Shown piece by piece: positions 10,901-18,858 of a stretch of 64,000 nucleotides of DNA; position 1 is the first letter of the stretch; each line of letters starts with the position of its first letter. Source of the DNA: Synechococcus sp. BIOS-E4-1 (GTDB taxonomy: Bacteria > Cyanobacteriota > Cyanobacteriia > PCC-6307 > Cyanobiaceae); NCBI RefSeq assembly GCF_014279995.1, contig NZ_CP047935.1, positions 124,001 to 188,000 on the forward strand, written 5' to 3'. The position numbers and the translations under genes were made by a program. The notes under the pieces were generated by a model. That model ran no database searches, was not told the origin of the DNA, and worked only from the letters and a program-made list of their open reading frames with translations.

Positions 10901-11393
10901 CTTCAAGTTCACGACCGACAAAAACTTGTACAATTTCATGCACATCGACTGGATTGTCCACCACATGCCTAAGGCCAAAATCATTCACTGCCGAAGAAAT
11001 CCAATGGACAACATCCTTTCAATGTACAGAAGCAATCTTTCCACTGGAAACAATTACACAGCGAACCTAGAAGACGCAGCAACGGTGCTAATTACACAAG
11101 AGAAAGCCATGCAAGACCAAAAAAAGAGACATCCTGAAAAAATATTTACTTTTGATTATGATCAATTCGTCAACGCACCCAAAGCGAATCTAGCTAAGCT
11201 CCTAGAATGGCTAGGATTAAAATTCAATGAAAGCTATCTTCACCCAGAAAAAAGCATTAGAATCGTAAATACAGCCAGTGTTATGCAAGCAAGGAAACCC
11301 ATTAATAATAAATCCGTGGGCGGCTGGAAAAGCTATAAAAACCTGCTCAAGCCAGCAATAATAATTATACAAGAAAGCGGAATTTCAATATAA
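7929..11393 (+). CDS. TPR-repeat protein with C-terminal sulfotransferase domain (TPR gene A)
   Basis: This 1154-residue protein has two parts. Residues 1 to about 780 are tetratricopeptide repeats: divergent repeats first, then from residue 342 thirteen near-uniform 34-residue units of the type AHMNLGSIYQDLG...DQALASTxKSLEL. The C-terminal about 230 residues are a PAPS-dependent sulfotransferase domain: the 5'-phosphosulfate loop FIVGMPRSGSTLLE lies near residue 925, and the 3'-phosphate region AKIIHCRRNPMDNILSMYRSN near residue 1015. A likely job is sulfation of a glycan or protein recognised by the TPR solenoid; the acceptor is unknown. No signal peptide. An in-frame ATG at 7941 is an alternative start. 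Its middle is near-identical in DNA to TPR gene B, and a broken copy of its 3' end lies downstream. Confidence 0.88.
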   Translation: MIDDMTDLIVIQELSAAGRHQECLQACQNALQVNPEEAYAYKYTGKSLLALGQFEKAQQCLVKAHQLDGSDPEIVKDIGNIALKLGNQNAALGWYEKALEVNNNYAPALNNLANLKRQSGNNQEAVDLFKRAIWSDPKLIQAYIGAAASFLAIGDIDQAEAFANQTLAINESTPGINEILGIISQNRSKPDQAIECYQNELRINPKSSNSLLNLGLLLLQKEQPSAAVESLSKASALAPSEQCSLYLAQAYQNLGQFKEAIIEYKKVDINKSKNKMIPFNLGLCLLNIGNNIDAIEAFKIAVQLDESFIPAWGNIGTALVNEGRHQEALTTTQKVLDLSPENPGAYMNLGGIYKELGQLDQALAATLKSLELEPENSDAYISLGGIYKELGQLDQALAATLKSLELKSDNPTAQMNLGTIYQNLGNLDHALTSTLNSLELQPDNPAVYINLSGIYMDLGNLDQALTSNLKSLELKPDNPAAHMSLGSIHKALGNLDQALVSTLKSLELKADNPTAHMNLGSIYQDLGNTDQALASTHKSLELNPDNPYAHMNLGSIYQDLGNTDQALASTRKSLELNPDNPDAHMNLGGIHKELGNLDQALTSTRKSLELNPDNPDAHMNLGGIHKELGNLDQALTSILKSLELKPDNPTAHMNLGSIQKELGNLDQALASTLKSLELKADNPSAYMNLGSIYQDLGNTDQALASTHKSLELNPDNPDAHMNLGGIHKELGNFDQALSSTLKSLELNPDNPDAHMNLGGIHKDLGNIDQALASTLKSLELKRENSAALCKLGLIKMTLAQTKEARKYLFEAISHNTQECEAYFSLSHMLEKETDAEALIELIKQVNTSRLTPKTRSFIEFALSNCFHKLKRYDEATNHLKAANQNKLKLLPSDSEFIQNEISRNLTNFEPLEITTMDKNCGEGRIFIVGMPRSGSTLLETILSMSPEIKDLGESRSLTKAIAKFKQQKRCKSDNLSLDKLYAQMECISNTDFKFTTDKNLYNFMHIDWIVHHMPKAKIIHCRRNPMDNILSMYRSNLSTGNNYTANLEDAATVLITQEKAMQDQKKRHPEKIFTFDYDQFVNAPKANLAKLLEWLGLKFNESYLHPEKSIRIVNTASVMQARKPINNKSVGGWKSYKNLLKPAIIIIQESGISI
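8952..10277 (+). repeat. Thirteen tandem 102-bp units (34-residue TPRs) in TPR gene A
   Basis: Thirteen in-frame units of exactly 102 bases run without interruption; each encodes one TPR beginning N-P/S-x-A and ending L-E-L-x-x-D/E. Neighbouring units differ by few bases in places (for example the units around 9660 and 9762), so the array is prone to slipped-strand and unequal recombination. Codon use is uniform along the array. Confidence 0.95.
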
Positions 11394-11484
11394 TGCAATC
11401 AAGCTACAATTGAAAAAAATAATTGCCATGCGGTTTCCCCATTTGCTATCAAGCACGATGTCAGCCAAATTAAGATAGCACTGA

Positions 11485-12538
11485 GGTAGATCGAAGAAGG
11501 TAAAAAAATTAGTTGAATCTATTAGACATAATACTGAAGAATACACCGCTTATTTCATATTAAGCCAGGCAACAGATATAACAGAAGAGGCACAAGCACT
11601 CCTTGAGTCGACAAAGCAAGTCAACACATCTCGAGCGACACCAAAAGCAAAAACACAAATAGCATTTGCAAAAGCACACTGCTTTCACAAACTCAAGGAT
11701 TTCGAAAAATCAACCAAACAGCTATTATTAGCAAATCAAAACAAATTAATCACATTCACCTCTAACGCTCACAAGCTTCTACAAATGTTAGAGGATAATC
11801 TTACACGTCAAGAATATCTTGACAGCAACCCACTAAATACTAATAGCGGCAAAGGAAGAATATTTATTGTTGGTATGCCGAGAAGCAGTTCTACGCTGCT
11901 AGAAACAATCCTGAGCACCAACCCTGCAATCAAAAATCTAGGAGAAAGCCGATCTCTCGAAAAGGCAATTGTTAATATCGAACAACTTCCAGAACCTGAA
12001 TCCAGCCGACAGAAACTCAATGACCTTGGTTCAAAATTAGAGCCGATCGACAATATCCAATTACATACACAGTAGACATACGATTATATATTTTTTCTAT
12101 ATAAACTGGATCACTAATTACATGCCAGAAGCTAAGATTATCCACTGCCGCAAGAACCCAATGGGCAACATACTTTCCATGCATAGAAGTAATCTTACCC
12201 CCACAAACAACGGGACATCCAACATTGAAGATGCCGCAAATGTGCTTACTGCACAAGAGCAAACAATGCAAATCCACAAGAGAATCCATCCCGATAAAAT
12301 ATTTGCCTTTGGTTACGACGAGTTTGTCAATGCACCCAAGGAAACCCTCACAAAACTTCTGAGATGGTTGGAGCTAGACTTTAGTCAAAGCTATCTTCAT
12401 CCGGAAAAAAGCACAATAAGCGCAATAAGCATAAACACAGCGTGTGTTTTACAAGCAAGAAAACCTATCAGCAATAAATCTGTGGGGAACTGGAAAAACT
12501 ATAAAGACCTACTAAAGCCCGCAAAAAAATTTTTCTAG
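11485..12538 (+). pseudogene. Broken copy of a TPR-linked sulfotransferase 3' end
   Basis: Translation gives a diverged copy of the end of TPR gene A: from 11509 the frame reads LVESIRHNTEE, QVNTSRATPKAK, AHCFHKLKDFEKS and then the PAPS loop FIVGMPRSSSTLLETIL (Gly to Ser inside the loop) up to a stop at 12073-12075. Homology resumes in another frame (INWIT, MPEAKIIHCRKNPMGNILSMHRSN) and runs to a stop at 12538. A stop at 11482-11484 closes the frame upstream. So one frameshift near 12060-12080, loss of the TPR part and a mutated P-loop make it non-functional. It is probably the relic of a fourth gene of this family. Confidence 0.85.
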
Positions 12539-13071
12539 AAAGCGGTCTTCTGAACAATGAAAAGGCAAAGACGAGCTGAATTCAAAACAAATTAACCAAA
12601 GACAATTCGAAAAAATTGCAAATCTATTTTACAGCCAATAATGTTGCTTACTCGCAAGCCAGAACGCTTCGCGCGCGACGGCGTAAATCAATTCTTATCA
12701 ATTAGAAAATCTCAAAGGGAGAGAATAGCAACGGCTATGTTTTTCAACAAAAACTAAATCATACCAATCGATGCATATCTATGCAGATTTCAATCAGATC
12801 AATGGCGTAACACCATAATAATTATGCGTTTGTCAGCAACAAAAAGAATCCTTCGCAAGCTGAGGGGGCAACAGACAGAGTGGAAAGAAGCTGAGAAAGC
12901 CCAAACACAAATTCAGATGCTGAAAAAGTCATGCGTGATATAATTTTGCTCTCGAACTCCCAGCAAAAGTCAACAAAGCGTTCGGCAATCATGAAAGAGC
13001 CCGACACCTTTTCAATGAATCAAGTAGATGCTCATAAACCCAACTCTCTACTAGCAAGCTGAATCACAGGT
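12539..13071. other. Decayed spacer before the B-type duplication
   Basis: There is no intact gene. The last 200 bases (about 12870-13071) are a diverged relative of about 17940-18306: both carry a GAGAAAGCC...CAAA segment, then TTTTGCTCTCG-ACTCC, then ATGAAAGAGCC at the same spacing. So the two B/C upstream regions share ancestry beyond the near-identical block. No protein family is recognised in the remnants. Confidence 0.5.
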
Positions 13072-13135
13072 GATTAGCAAAAATCAGCAGCAGATATTGA
13101 GCTCGAATCCACAGGAGACCTGTAACTGAAGGTGG

Positions 13136-13287
13136 TCAGCATGCATTTTGCAGAAGCTGGATTAAGTAATTTCCATAACCACTCTTTTTCAAAGGTTCAG
13201 CCAAAGCCTTTAGCTGATCAGCAGAAATCCAGCCATGCCTCAAGGCCACCATTTCAGGGCACACCTCACTAATCATATGACAATAAG
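13136..13287 (-). pseudogene. 3' fragment of glucose-1-phosphate thymidylyltransferase (rfbA)
   Basis: The minus strand reads VCPEMVALRHGWISADQLKALA and then KKSGYGNYLIQLL before a stop at 13136-13138. This is the characteristic end of RfbA/RmlA proteins (PEEIAxxxGWIxxxQLxxLAxPLxKxxYGxYL). Only about 50 residues remain and the nucleotidyltransferase core is absent, so it is a relic. Its 5' edge abuts, head to head, a nuclease fragment at about 13285. A second copy lies at 18371-18522. It suggests that dTDP-rhamnose/O-antigen genes once lay here. Confidence 0.8.
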
Positions 13288-13590
13288 CTTCATCACAAGT
13301 TCGCAATGATCGATAGCAAAACAGTCATTACCGGCATTTTTAACTTGTATCAGATGGCCGCTCACACCAACGACGGAACAGTGCTGTTCATTGGCTCACC
13401 CAAGCTCGGTGCTCTCTGCACCCAAGGTATGGATCGCATGTGGCGCGATGCCGAGCTAAGGATCAGGCCATCAACACATCGAAGTTTGGAACGGCAGCGA
13501 GTCAGATGCGGAATTGGACAAATGAGGGACTCAGAGCGGCTTCCGAGGTGTCTTAGCATGCAGCAGAAAAATGGCTCAGACGATGTAAAT
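13282..13590 (+). pseudogene. C-terminal fragment of a phospholipase D-like nuclease
   Basis: From 13291 the frame reads HHKFAMIDSKTVITGIFN, an intact HKD motif (H-x-K-x4-D) followed by the family's T-G-S/I-F-N signature, AAHTNDGTVLFI and the LERQRVRCG tail seen in single-domain PLD/Nuc proteins. The N-terminal half is missing and the tail runs out of frame into the leader of TPR gene B, so it is a fragment. An identical fragment precedes TPR gene C. Confidence 0.72.
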
Positions 13591-13623
13591 TGCTCTTCAA
13601 ATAAGGGGTGGTGGAAGCCGTAA

Positions 13624-16600
13624 ATGAATCTAAAGACTGTTCGAGAGCTTTCATCCACTGGTTGCCATCAGGAGTGCCTAAACGCTTGCCAACAACTTCT
13701 CCAGAGCGAGCCCGAGAATTCTCTAGGATGGAAGTTCGCGGGGAAATCATTGCTCGCTCTAGAGCAATTCGAAAAAGCACAGCAATGCCTGGTTAAAGCT
13801 TATCAACTTGACGGCAGCGATCCAGAAACAGCTAAAGATATTGGTAGCATATTCTTGCGTCTAGGCAATCAGAATACCGCACTTGCATGGTACGAACAAG
13901 CGTTAGAAATAGATAATGACTATGCACCCGCACTTAATAATATCGCTAATATAAAGAGAGATTTAGGCAGCAATCATGAGGCAATTGATATGTACAAAAG
14001 GGCTATAGAGATTGACCCAAAACTAATACAGGCGTACAAAGGAGCAGCGATAAGCTTTGTTGTACTTGGAGATCTAGATCATGCCGCATCATTCGCAAAA
14101 CAAGCCTTGGCAATCAATGCAAGTACCCCAGGAATAAACGAAATCCTGGGCATCGTCTTCCAAAATAAAAGTAATCCCGGTCAAGCCATTGAGTACTATC
14201 AGAAAGAATTAGAAATCAATCCTAAAGCTAGTAACTCACTTCTAAACCTTGGCTTACTGCTCCTACAGCAAGGAAAGGCAGCAATAGCAATTGAACCACT
14301 TTCGAAAGTAGCAGCTATTAATCCCGACGAGCAATGCTCACTTCTACTTGCTCAATCATATCAAAACGTCGGGGAATTTAAAAAAGCAATTACTGAATAC
14401 AAAAAGCTAGATCTAAGCAAATCTCAGAACAAAATAATTCCATTCAACCTTGGGCTCTGTTTACTCAACATTGGCAGCAATATTGATGCCATAGAGGCCT
14501 TTAAGATCGCCATTAAGATTGATGAGTCGTTTATTCCTGCATGGGGGAGTATTGCAACCGCTCTAATCAATGAAGGGAGGCATCAAGAAGCTCTAGCAGC
14601 AACAAAAAAAATTCTTGACCTAGATCCTAATAATCCCACTGCACTCACTAATCTGGGCGGAATCTACAAAAATCTAGGCGACCTTGATCAAGCTCTCACC
14701 TCCACTCTTAAATCTCTAGAGCTCAAGCCTGATAACCCAGACGCCCACGCGAACCTGGGCAGCATCTATCAAGACCTCGGCAACCTTGATCAAGCTCTCA
14801 CCTCCACTCTCAAATCCCTAGAGCTCAAACCAGATAACCCTGCTGCCCACATGAACCTGGGCGGGATCTACAAAGAGCTCGGTCAGCTCGATCAAGCACT
14901 TGCGGCAACCCTGAAGTCCTTAGAGCTCAAATCTGATAACCCCACTGCCCAAATGAACCTGGGCACTATCTATCAAAACCTCGGAAACCTTGACCACGCT
15001 CTCACCTCCACTCTCAACTCCCTAGAGCTACAACCAGATAACCCCGCTGTCTACATAAACCTGAGCGGTATCTACATGGATCTCGGCAATCTTGATCAAG
15101 CTCTCACCTCCAATCTCAAATCCTTAGAGCTCAAACCAGATAACCCCGCTGCCCACATGAGCCTGGGCAGCATCCACAAAGCACTCGGAAACCTTGATCA
15201 GGCGCTTGTCTCAACCCTCAAATCACTTGAACTCAAAGCAGACAACCCCACTGCCCACATGAACCTTGGCAGCATCTATCAAGACCTTGGCAACACTGAT
15301 CAAGCTCTCGCCTCTACTCACAAGTCCCTAGAGCTCAATCCTGATAACCCATATGCGCACATGAACCTTGGCAGCATCTATCAAGACCTCGGCAACACTG
15401 ATCAAGCTCTTGCCTCCACTCGCAAGTCCCTAGAGCTCAATCCTGATAATCCAGATGCCCACATGAACCTAGGCGGTATCCACAAAGAACTCGGCAACTT
15501 TGATCAGGCTCTTAGCTCAACCCTCAAATCACTAGAGCTCGAGGCTGATAACCCCGGCGCTTTGGACAATTTAAAAGGGTTTATAGACCAGCTCACACTC
15601 AACTCAGCTAATGCACAGAATCTTACAAAAGCTTACGAACTACTGATTAATTTAGAGAATATCTCCCACTCCAAACTTTCAACAGTTTTCATTCAAGCCT
15701 TCCTTCCAGCCATTCAAGAGGCTGCAAAATTTGAGCCCATTATCTCAGCGGAGAATAATGCTCTCACCAATCTCGCTGCAGATTGGCGACTAAGAAAGTC
15801 TCTTACAATGCTTATCCCGCCTCATCAAGATATTGAACACTTTTTGACACGCCTTAGAAAAGAACTAGTAGGACTAGCATCTAATCAGAAGAAGATTCCA
15901 GAGAACCTAAAAGGGCTCACGGAAGCATTAGCCACGCAGTGCTTTCTGAATGAATACGTATACGAGCAATCACCAGTAGAAGAAGAACTAGTAAATCAAC
16001 TGCTGCCTGGCTCAGGCTCAAATCAGGAGGAGGCAATCAATCAATTCCTAGCTATTGTCGCCTGCTATATGCCCATCTATCAGCTAAGCTTCAATCAAGG
16101 TTGGATAGAAGATTACCCAACCGCTACATATGAAAGCAAAACGCTCATCGAAAGTCAACTGCAGCAACCTCAAGAAGAGAAGAGGATTAAAGCCACAATC
16201 CAAGATGATTCAGAGATATCCGATGCCGTCTCAAAAAAGGTACAAAACATGTATGAAGAGAACCCATATCCTAGATATCGATATGCAGACTTTACAGATA
16301 AGAAATTAGCAAAGAGCATATCTAAAGCAATTGGAATCGAATCTACTAAGAAGAATCTTCAATTCTCAGAAGCACTCGCTAGCAATCATTCGCTACCAAG
16401 GATACTGATTGCAGGCTGCGGTACTGGCAGCCAAGTTATTTCTTCTAGTCGCTATAAGAATGCACAGATTACAGCTATCGATCTAAGCAGTAGCAGCCTG
16501 GCATACGCTATCAGGAAAGCTAGAGATTACGGGATGGAAAACGTAGACTTCAGAAAAATGGATTTATTAGACGTAGCAGCTCTTGAAGAAGCATTCGATA

Positions 16601-17124
16601 CGATTGAATGCAGTGGTGTTTTACATCACATGGAAGATCCCGCAAAAGGGCTTTCAGCGTTAACAAAACAACTAAAGCCTGGGGGCTATATCAAGCTTGG
16701 ATTATATAGCGATATCGCGAGGAAAGATATTGTGATTGCACGAAAACGAATTAAGCAGCTAGGCCTGAAAAGTACAGCAGACAGCATCAGAAAGTTTCGC
16801 CAAAAAGTCCTAAAGGGAGAATTCAAAGATCTAACTAATCTGCCTAGCTCTGGGGGTGATTTCTATTCACTCTCGACGTGCCGCGACCTCTGCTTTCACG
16901 TTCAAGAACATCGCTATACAACAGAAAAACTCCGAAGCCTTTTAGATTCTCACGGTCTAACTTTCTGTGGCTTTATGGTATCAAGAAACGTCAAGAATCT
17001 CTATCAAGAGCAATATCCAGAAGATAGTGATATGATTTCATTCGCCAATTGGGGGAAATTTGAAGAAAAACATCCCTCAACCTTCGCGGGCATGTATCAG
17101 TTTTGGGCATACAAGCTTTCCTAA
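13624..17124 (+). CDS. TPR-repeat protein with C-terminal SAM-dependent methyltransferase domain (TPR gene B)
   Basis: This is a 1166-residue mosaic protein. Residues 1 to about 195 are identical, apart from one residue, to TPR gene C. Residues 337-642 are nine 34-residue TPR units whose central part is near-identical in DNA to TPR gene A. The C-terminus (from about residue 870) is a class I methyltransferase: motif I ILIAGCGTGSQ near residue 926, an acidic end of strand 2 (AIDLSSSSL), DTIECSGVLHHMEDP and the post-motif LKPGGYIKLGLYS. Between solenoid and catalytic domain is a helical linker with a conserved MYEENPYPRY segment that often precedes such methyltransferases. The acceptor is unknown, likely a surface polymer or protein. 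No signal peptide. Confidence 0.88.
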   Translation: MNLKTVRELSSTGCHQECLNACQQLLQSEPENSLGWKFAGKSLLALEQFEKAQQCLVKAYQLDGSDPETAKDIGSIFLRLGNQNTALAWYEQALEIDNDYAPALNNIANIKRDLGSNHEAIDMYKRAIEIDPKLIQAYKGAAISFVVLGDLDHAASFAKQALAINASTPGINEILGIVFQNKSNPGQAIEYYQKELEINPKASNSLLNLGLLLLQQGKAAIAIEPLSKVAAINPDEQCSLLLAQSYQNVGEFKKAITEYKKLDLSKSQNKIIPFNLGLCLLNIGSNIDAIEAFKIAIKIDESFIPAWGSIATALINEGRHQEALAATKKILDLDPNNPTALTNLGGIYKNLGDLDQALTSTLKSLELKPDNPDAHANLGSIYQDLGNLDQALTSTLKSLELKPDNPAAHMNLGGIYKELGQLDQALAATLKSLELKSDNPTAQMNLGTIYQNLGNLDHALTSTLNSLELQPDNPAVYINLSGIYMDLGNLDQALTSNLKSLELKPDNPAAHMSLGSIHKALGNLDQALVSTLKSLELKADNPTAHMNLGSIYQDLGNTDQALASTHKSLELNPDNPYAHMNLGSIYQDLGNTDQALASTRKSLELNPDNPDAHMNLGGIHKELGNFDQALSSTLKSLELEADNPGALDNLKGFIDQLTLNSANAQNLTKAYELLINLENISHSKLSTVFIQAFLPAIQEAAKFEPIISAENNALTNLAADWRLRKSLTMLIPPHQDIEHFLTRLRKELVGLASNQKKIPENLKGLTEALATQCFLNEYVYEQSPVEEELVNQLLPGSGSNQEEAINQFLAIVACYMPIYQLSFNQGWIEDYPTATYESKTLIESQLQQPQEEKRIKATIQDDSEISDAVSKKVQNMYEENPYPRYRYADFTDKKLAKSISKAIGIESTKKNLQFSEALASNHSLPRILIAGCGTGSQVISSSRYKNAQITAIDLSSSSLAYAIRKARDYGMENVDFRKMDLLDVAALEEAFDTIECSGVLHHMEDPAKGLSALTKQLKPGGYIKLGLYSDIARKDIVIARKRIKQLGLKSTADSIRKFRQKVLKGEFKDLTNLPSSGGDFYSLSTCRDLCFHVQEHRYTTEKLRSLLDSHGLTFCGFMVSRNVKNLYQEQYPEDSDMISFANWGKFEEKHPSTFAGMYQFWAYKLS
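14632..15549 (+). repeat. Nine tandem 102-bp TPR units in TPR gene B
   Basis: Nine uninterrupted in-frame 102-base units. Units 3-8 correspond to units 2-7 of TPR gene A and appear identical over 14873-15467 versus 9091-9685. Unit 9 then follows gene A at 10087 rather than 9679, i.e. exactly 408 bases (four units) are skipped. Confidence 0.93.
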
Positions 17125-18306
17125 ACAAACCACCAGAGCAACACCCTAAGATGTAATTATTAATCAAATATTATCCACAAAGCCAATTATCAATGCTCAT
17201 AAATCGAGCTCATACCGCTTTGACACTACCTTTATCTGTGAATCAACTGCTCACCAGCAGAAGACCCGAACTTGTATGACTGTTACGGTAGGAATTCTGT
17301 CAGCTTCAGGGAGATGTTCTATAGGCGAACGAAATAGTCGATTCGGGAGTGGCAAAATAGCCCAGGAATGCAAGCCATTCAAGTCAATGACATACAGGTA
17401 TCGAAGTGCTGTTCGCTTCACACTCAAATCAATTCCCGGAGCATGGATTAGGCCTGATCGCTGAGCAGCTGGCTGTAGCAAAGCGAAGGATCGGCCTAAC
17501 GCTATAAAATCTGCAGCTCAAACACTGAACAGTGTTCTGGCGAAACGAATGAATACTGTTGTCGATATTCGAATGCTGATGGGATCCAAGCTTCCCAAGG
17601 AGGTACTTTTCGGAAGTAGTGGATCTGCTCGAATTGCGACCACCATGTCGCTATTGAAAACTAAAATGAGCAATCGACTCCTAATATCGTCATCACGAAC
17701 CGTCGGAACTGGCAAGGGGAGACAAGCTGCATCACAAGTCATAGTGATCGACCACAAAATAGCCATCACTGACGGCTTTAAATGGTCGTAGGCTGTAGCA
17801 AACACCAATAATGAAAGCTGCAGAAGTTCACTCAACCAAGTTGACGGTTCACTTGACACGCAAGATGAACCAAATATATGAAGTGCTGAGATGGATAGTT
17901 CAAAAAGGATTCGTAATAAACTTAAGAGGTAACAGGCCAAGTGTAGATGTGGAATAAAAAGAACCTGAGAAAGCCAAAACATAACTCCAAGTTCTGAAAA
18001 GGGCTCGCAGTAAATGGCATGTTTTGCCAAACTTCATCGAAGGCAAAAGATCAAACGCCAAACGAACGCATCAAGAAGTCAAGAAGCAATCAGACAATCA
18101 CTTATTGTTATAGAAAAAGTGAGACTTTAAAAAGCTAAGACTCTGCCACTAGAAAAATGGAAACATTTCAGGCAAATAGTTTTGCTCTCGGACTCCTGGC
18201 AACAATTGAAAAATGTTCAGCGACCATGAAAGAGCCTTACAAATTTTCAAAGAATCAATCATACACTCATGAGCCCAACCCTCTAGAAGCAGATAAAATA
18301 TCAGTG
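17125..18306. other. Decayed interval between TPR genes B and C
   Basis: No intact gene is seen in this 1.2 kb. The first part (to about 17500) holds short frames without recognisable folds. The middle contains a frameshifted PLD-nuclease remnant listed separately. The last about 350 bases are a diverged relative of the sequence at about 12870-13071 in front of TPR gene B. Confidence 0.5.
17700..17830 (+). pseudogene. Frameshifted remnant of a PLD-like nuclease HKD motif
   Basis: CAT-CAC-AAG at 17730-17738 gives His-His-Lys in one frame. After a one-base shift the sequence continues VIVIDHKIAITDGFKWS and stops at once. Together they rebuild the HKD signature HHK-x-x-x-I-D...I-T-G-x-F-x-W-S. 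The remainder is not readable as protein. It is the third PLD-type remnant within 5 kb, and distinct from the two near-identical ones. Confidence 0.55.
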
Positions 18307-18370
18307 GATTAGCAAAAATCAGCAGCAGATATTGAGCTCGAATCCACAGGAGACCTGTAACTGAAGGTGG

Positions 18371-18522
18371 TCAGCATGCATTTTCCAGAAGCTGGATTAA
18401 GTAATTTCCATAACCACTCTTTTTCAAAGGTTCAGCCAAAGCCTTTAGCTGATCAGCAGAAATCCAGCCATGCCTCAAGGCCACCATTTCAGGGCACACC
18501 TCACTAATCATATGACAATAAG
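18371..18522 (-). pseudogene. Second copy of the rfbA 3' fragment
   Basis: This has the same reading as the fragment at 13136-13287 (VALRHGWISADQLKALA, YGNYLIQLL, stop). Preserved in both copies because the block was duplicated recently, not because of selection on the fragment. Confidence 0.78.
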
Positions 18523-18825
18523 CTTCATCACAAGTTCGCAATGATCGATAGCAAAACAGTCATTACCGGCATTTTTAACTTGTATCAGATGGCCGCTCAC
18601 ACCAACGACGGAACAGTGCTGTTCATTGGCTCACCCAAGCTCGGTGCTCTCTGCACCCAAGGTATGGATCGCATGTGGCGCGATGCCGAGCTAAGGATCA
18701 GGCCATCAACACATCGAAGTTTGGAACGGCAGCGAGTCAGATGCGGAATTGGACAAATGAGGGACTCAGAGCGGCTTCCGAGGTGTCTTAGCATGCAGCA
18801 GAAAAATGGCTCAGACGATGTAAAT
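18517..18825 (+). pseudogene. Second copy of the PLD-like nuclease fragment
   Basis: Identical by eye to 13282-13590: the HKD motif HHKFAMID starts at 18526, followed by SKTVITGIFN. It ends just before the start codon of TPR gene C and lacks the N-terminal half of the enzyme. Confidence 0.7.
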
Positions 18826-18858
18826 TGCTCTTCAAATAAGGGGTGGTGGAAGCCGTAA

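Larger units (their letters stand above)
13072..14220. repeat. Copy 1 of a 1.15-kb near-identical duplication
   Basis: This block matches 18307-19455 almost base for base at a constant offset of 5235. I saw a G/C difference at 13150 versus 18385 and an A/T difference (Ile/Phe codon) near 14190 before the sequences diverge. It covers an rfbA 3' fragment, a PLD-nuclease fragment and the first about 195 codons of TPR gene B. Such identity with unlike DNA on both sides indicates recent duplication or gene conversion. Confidence 0.93.
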
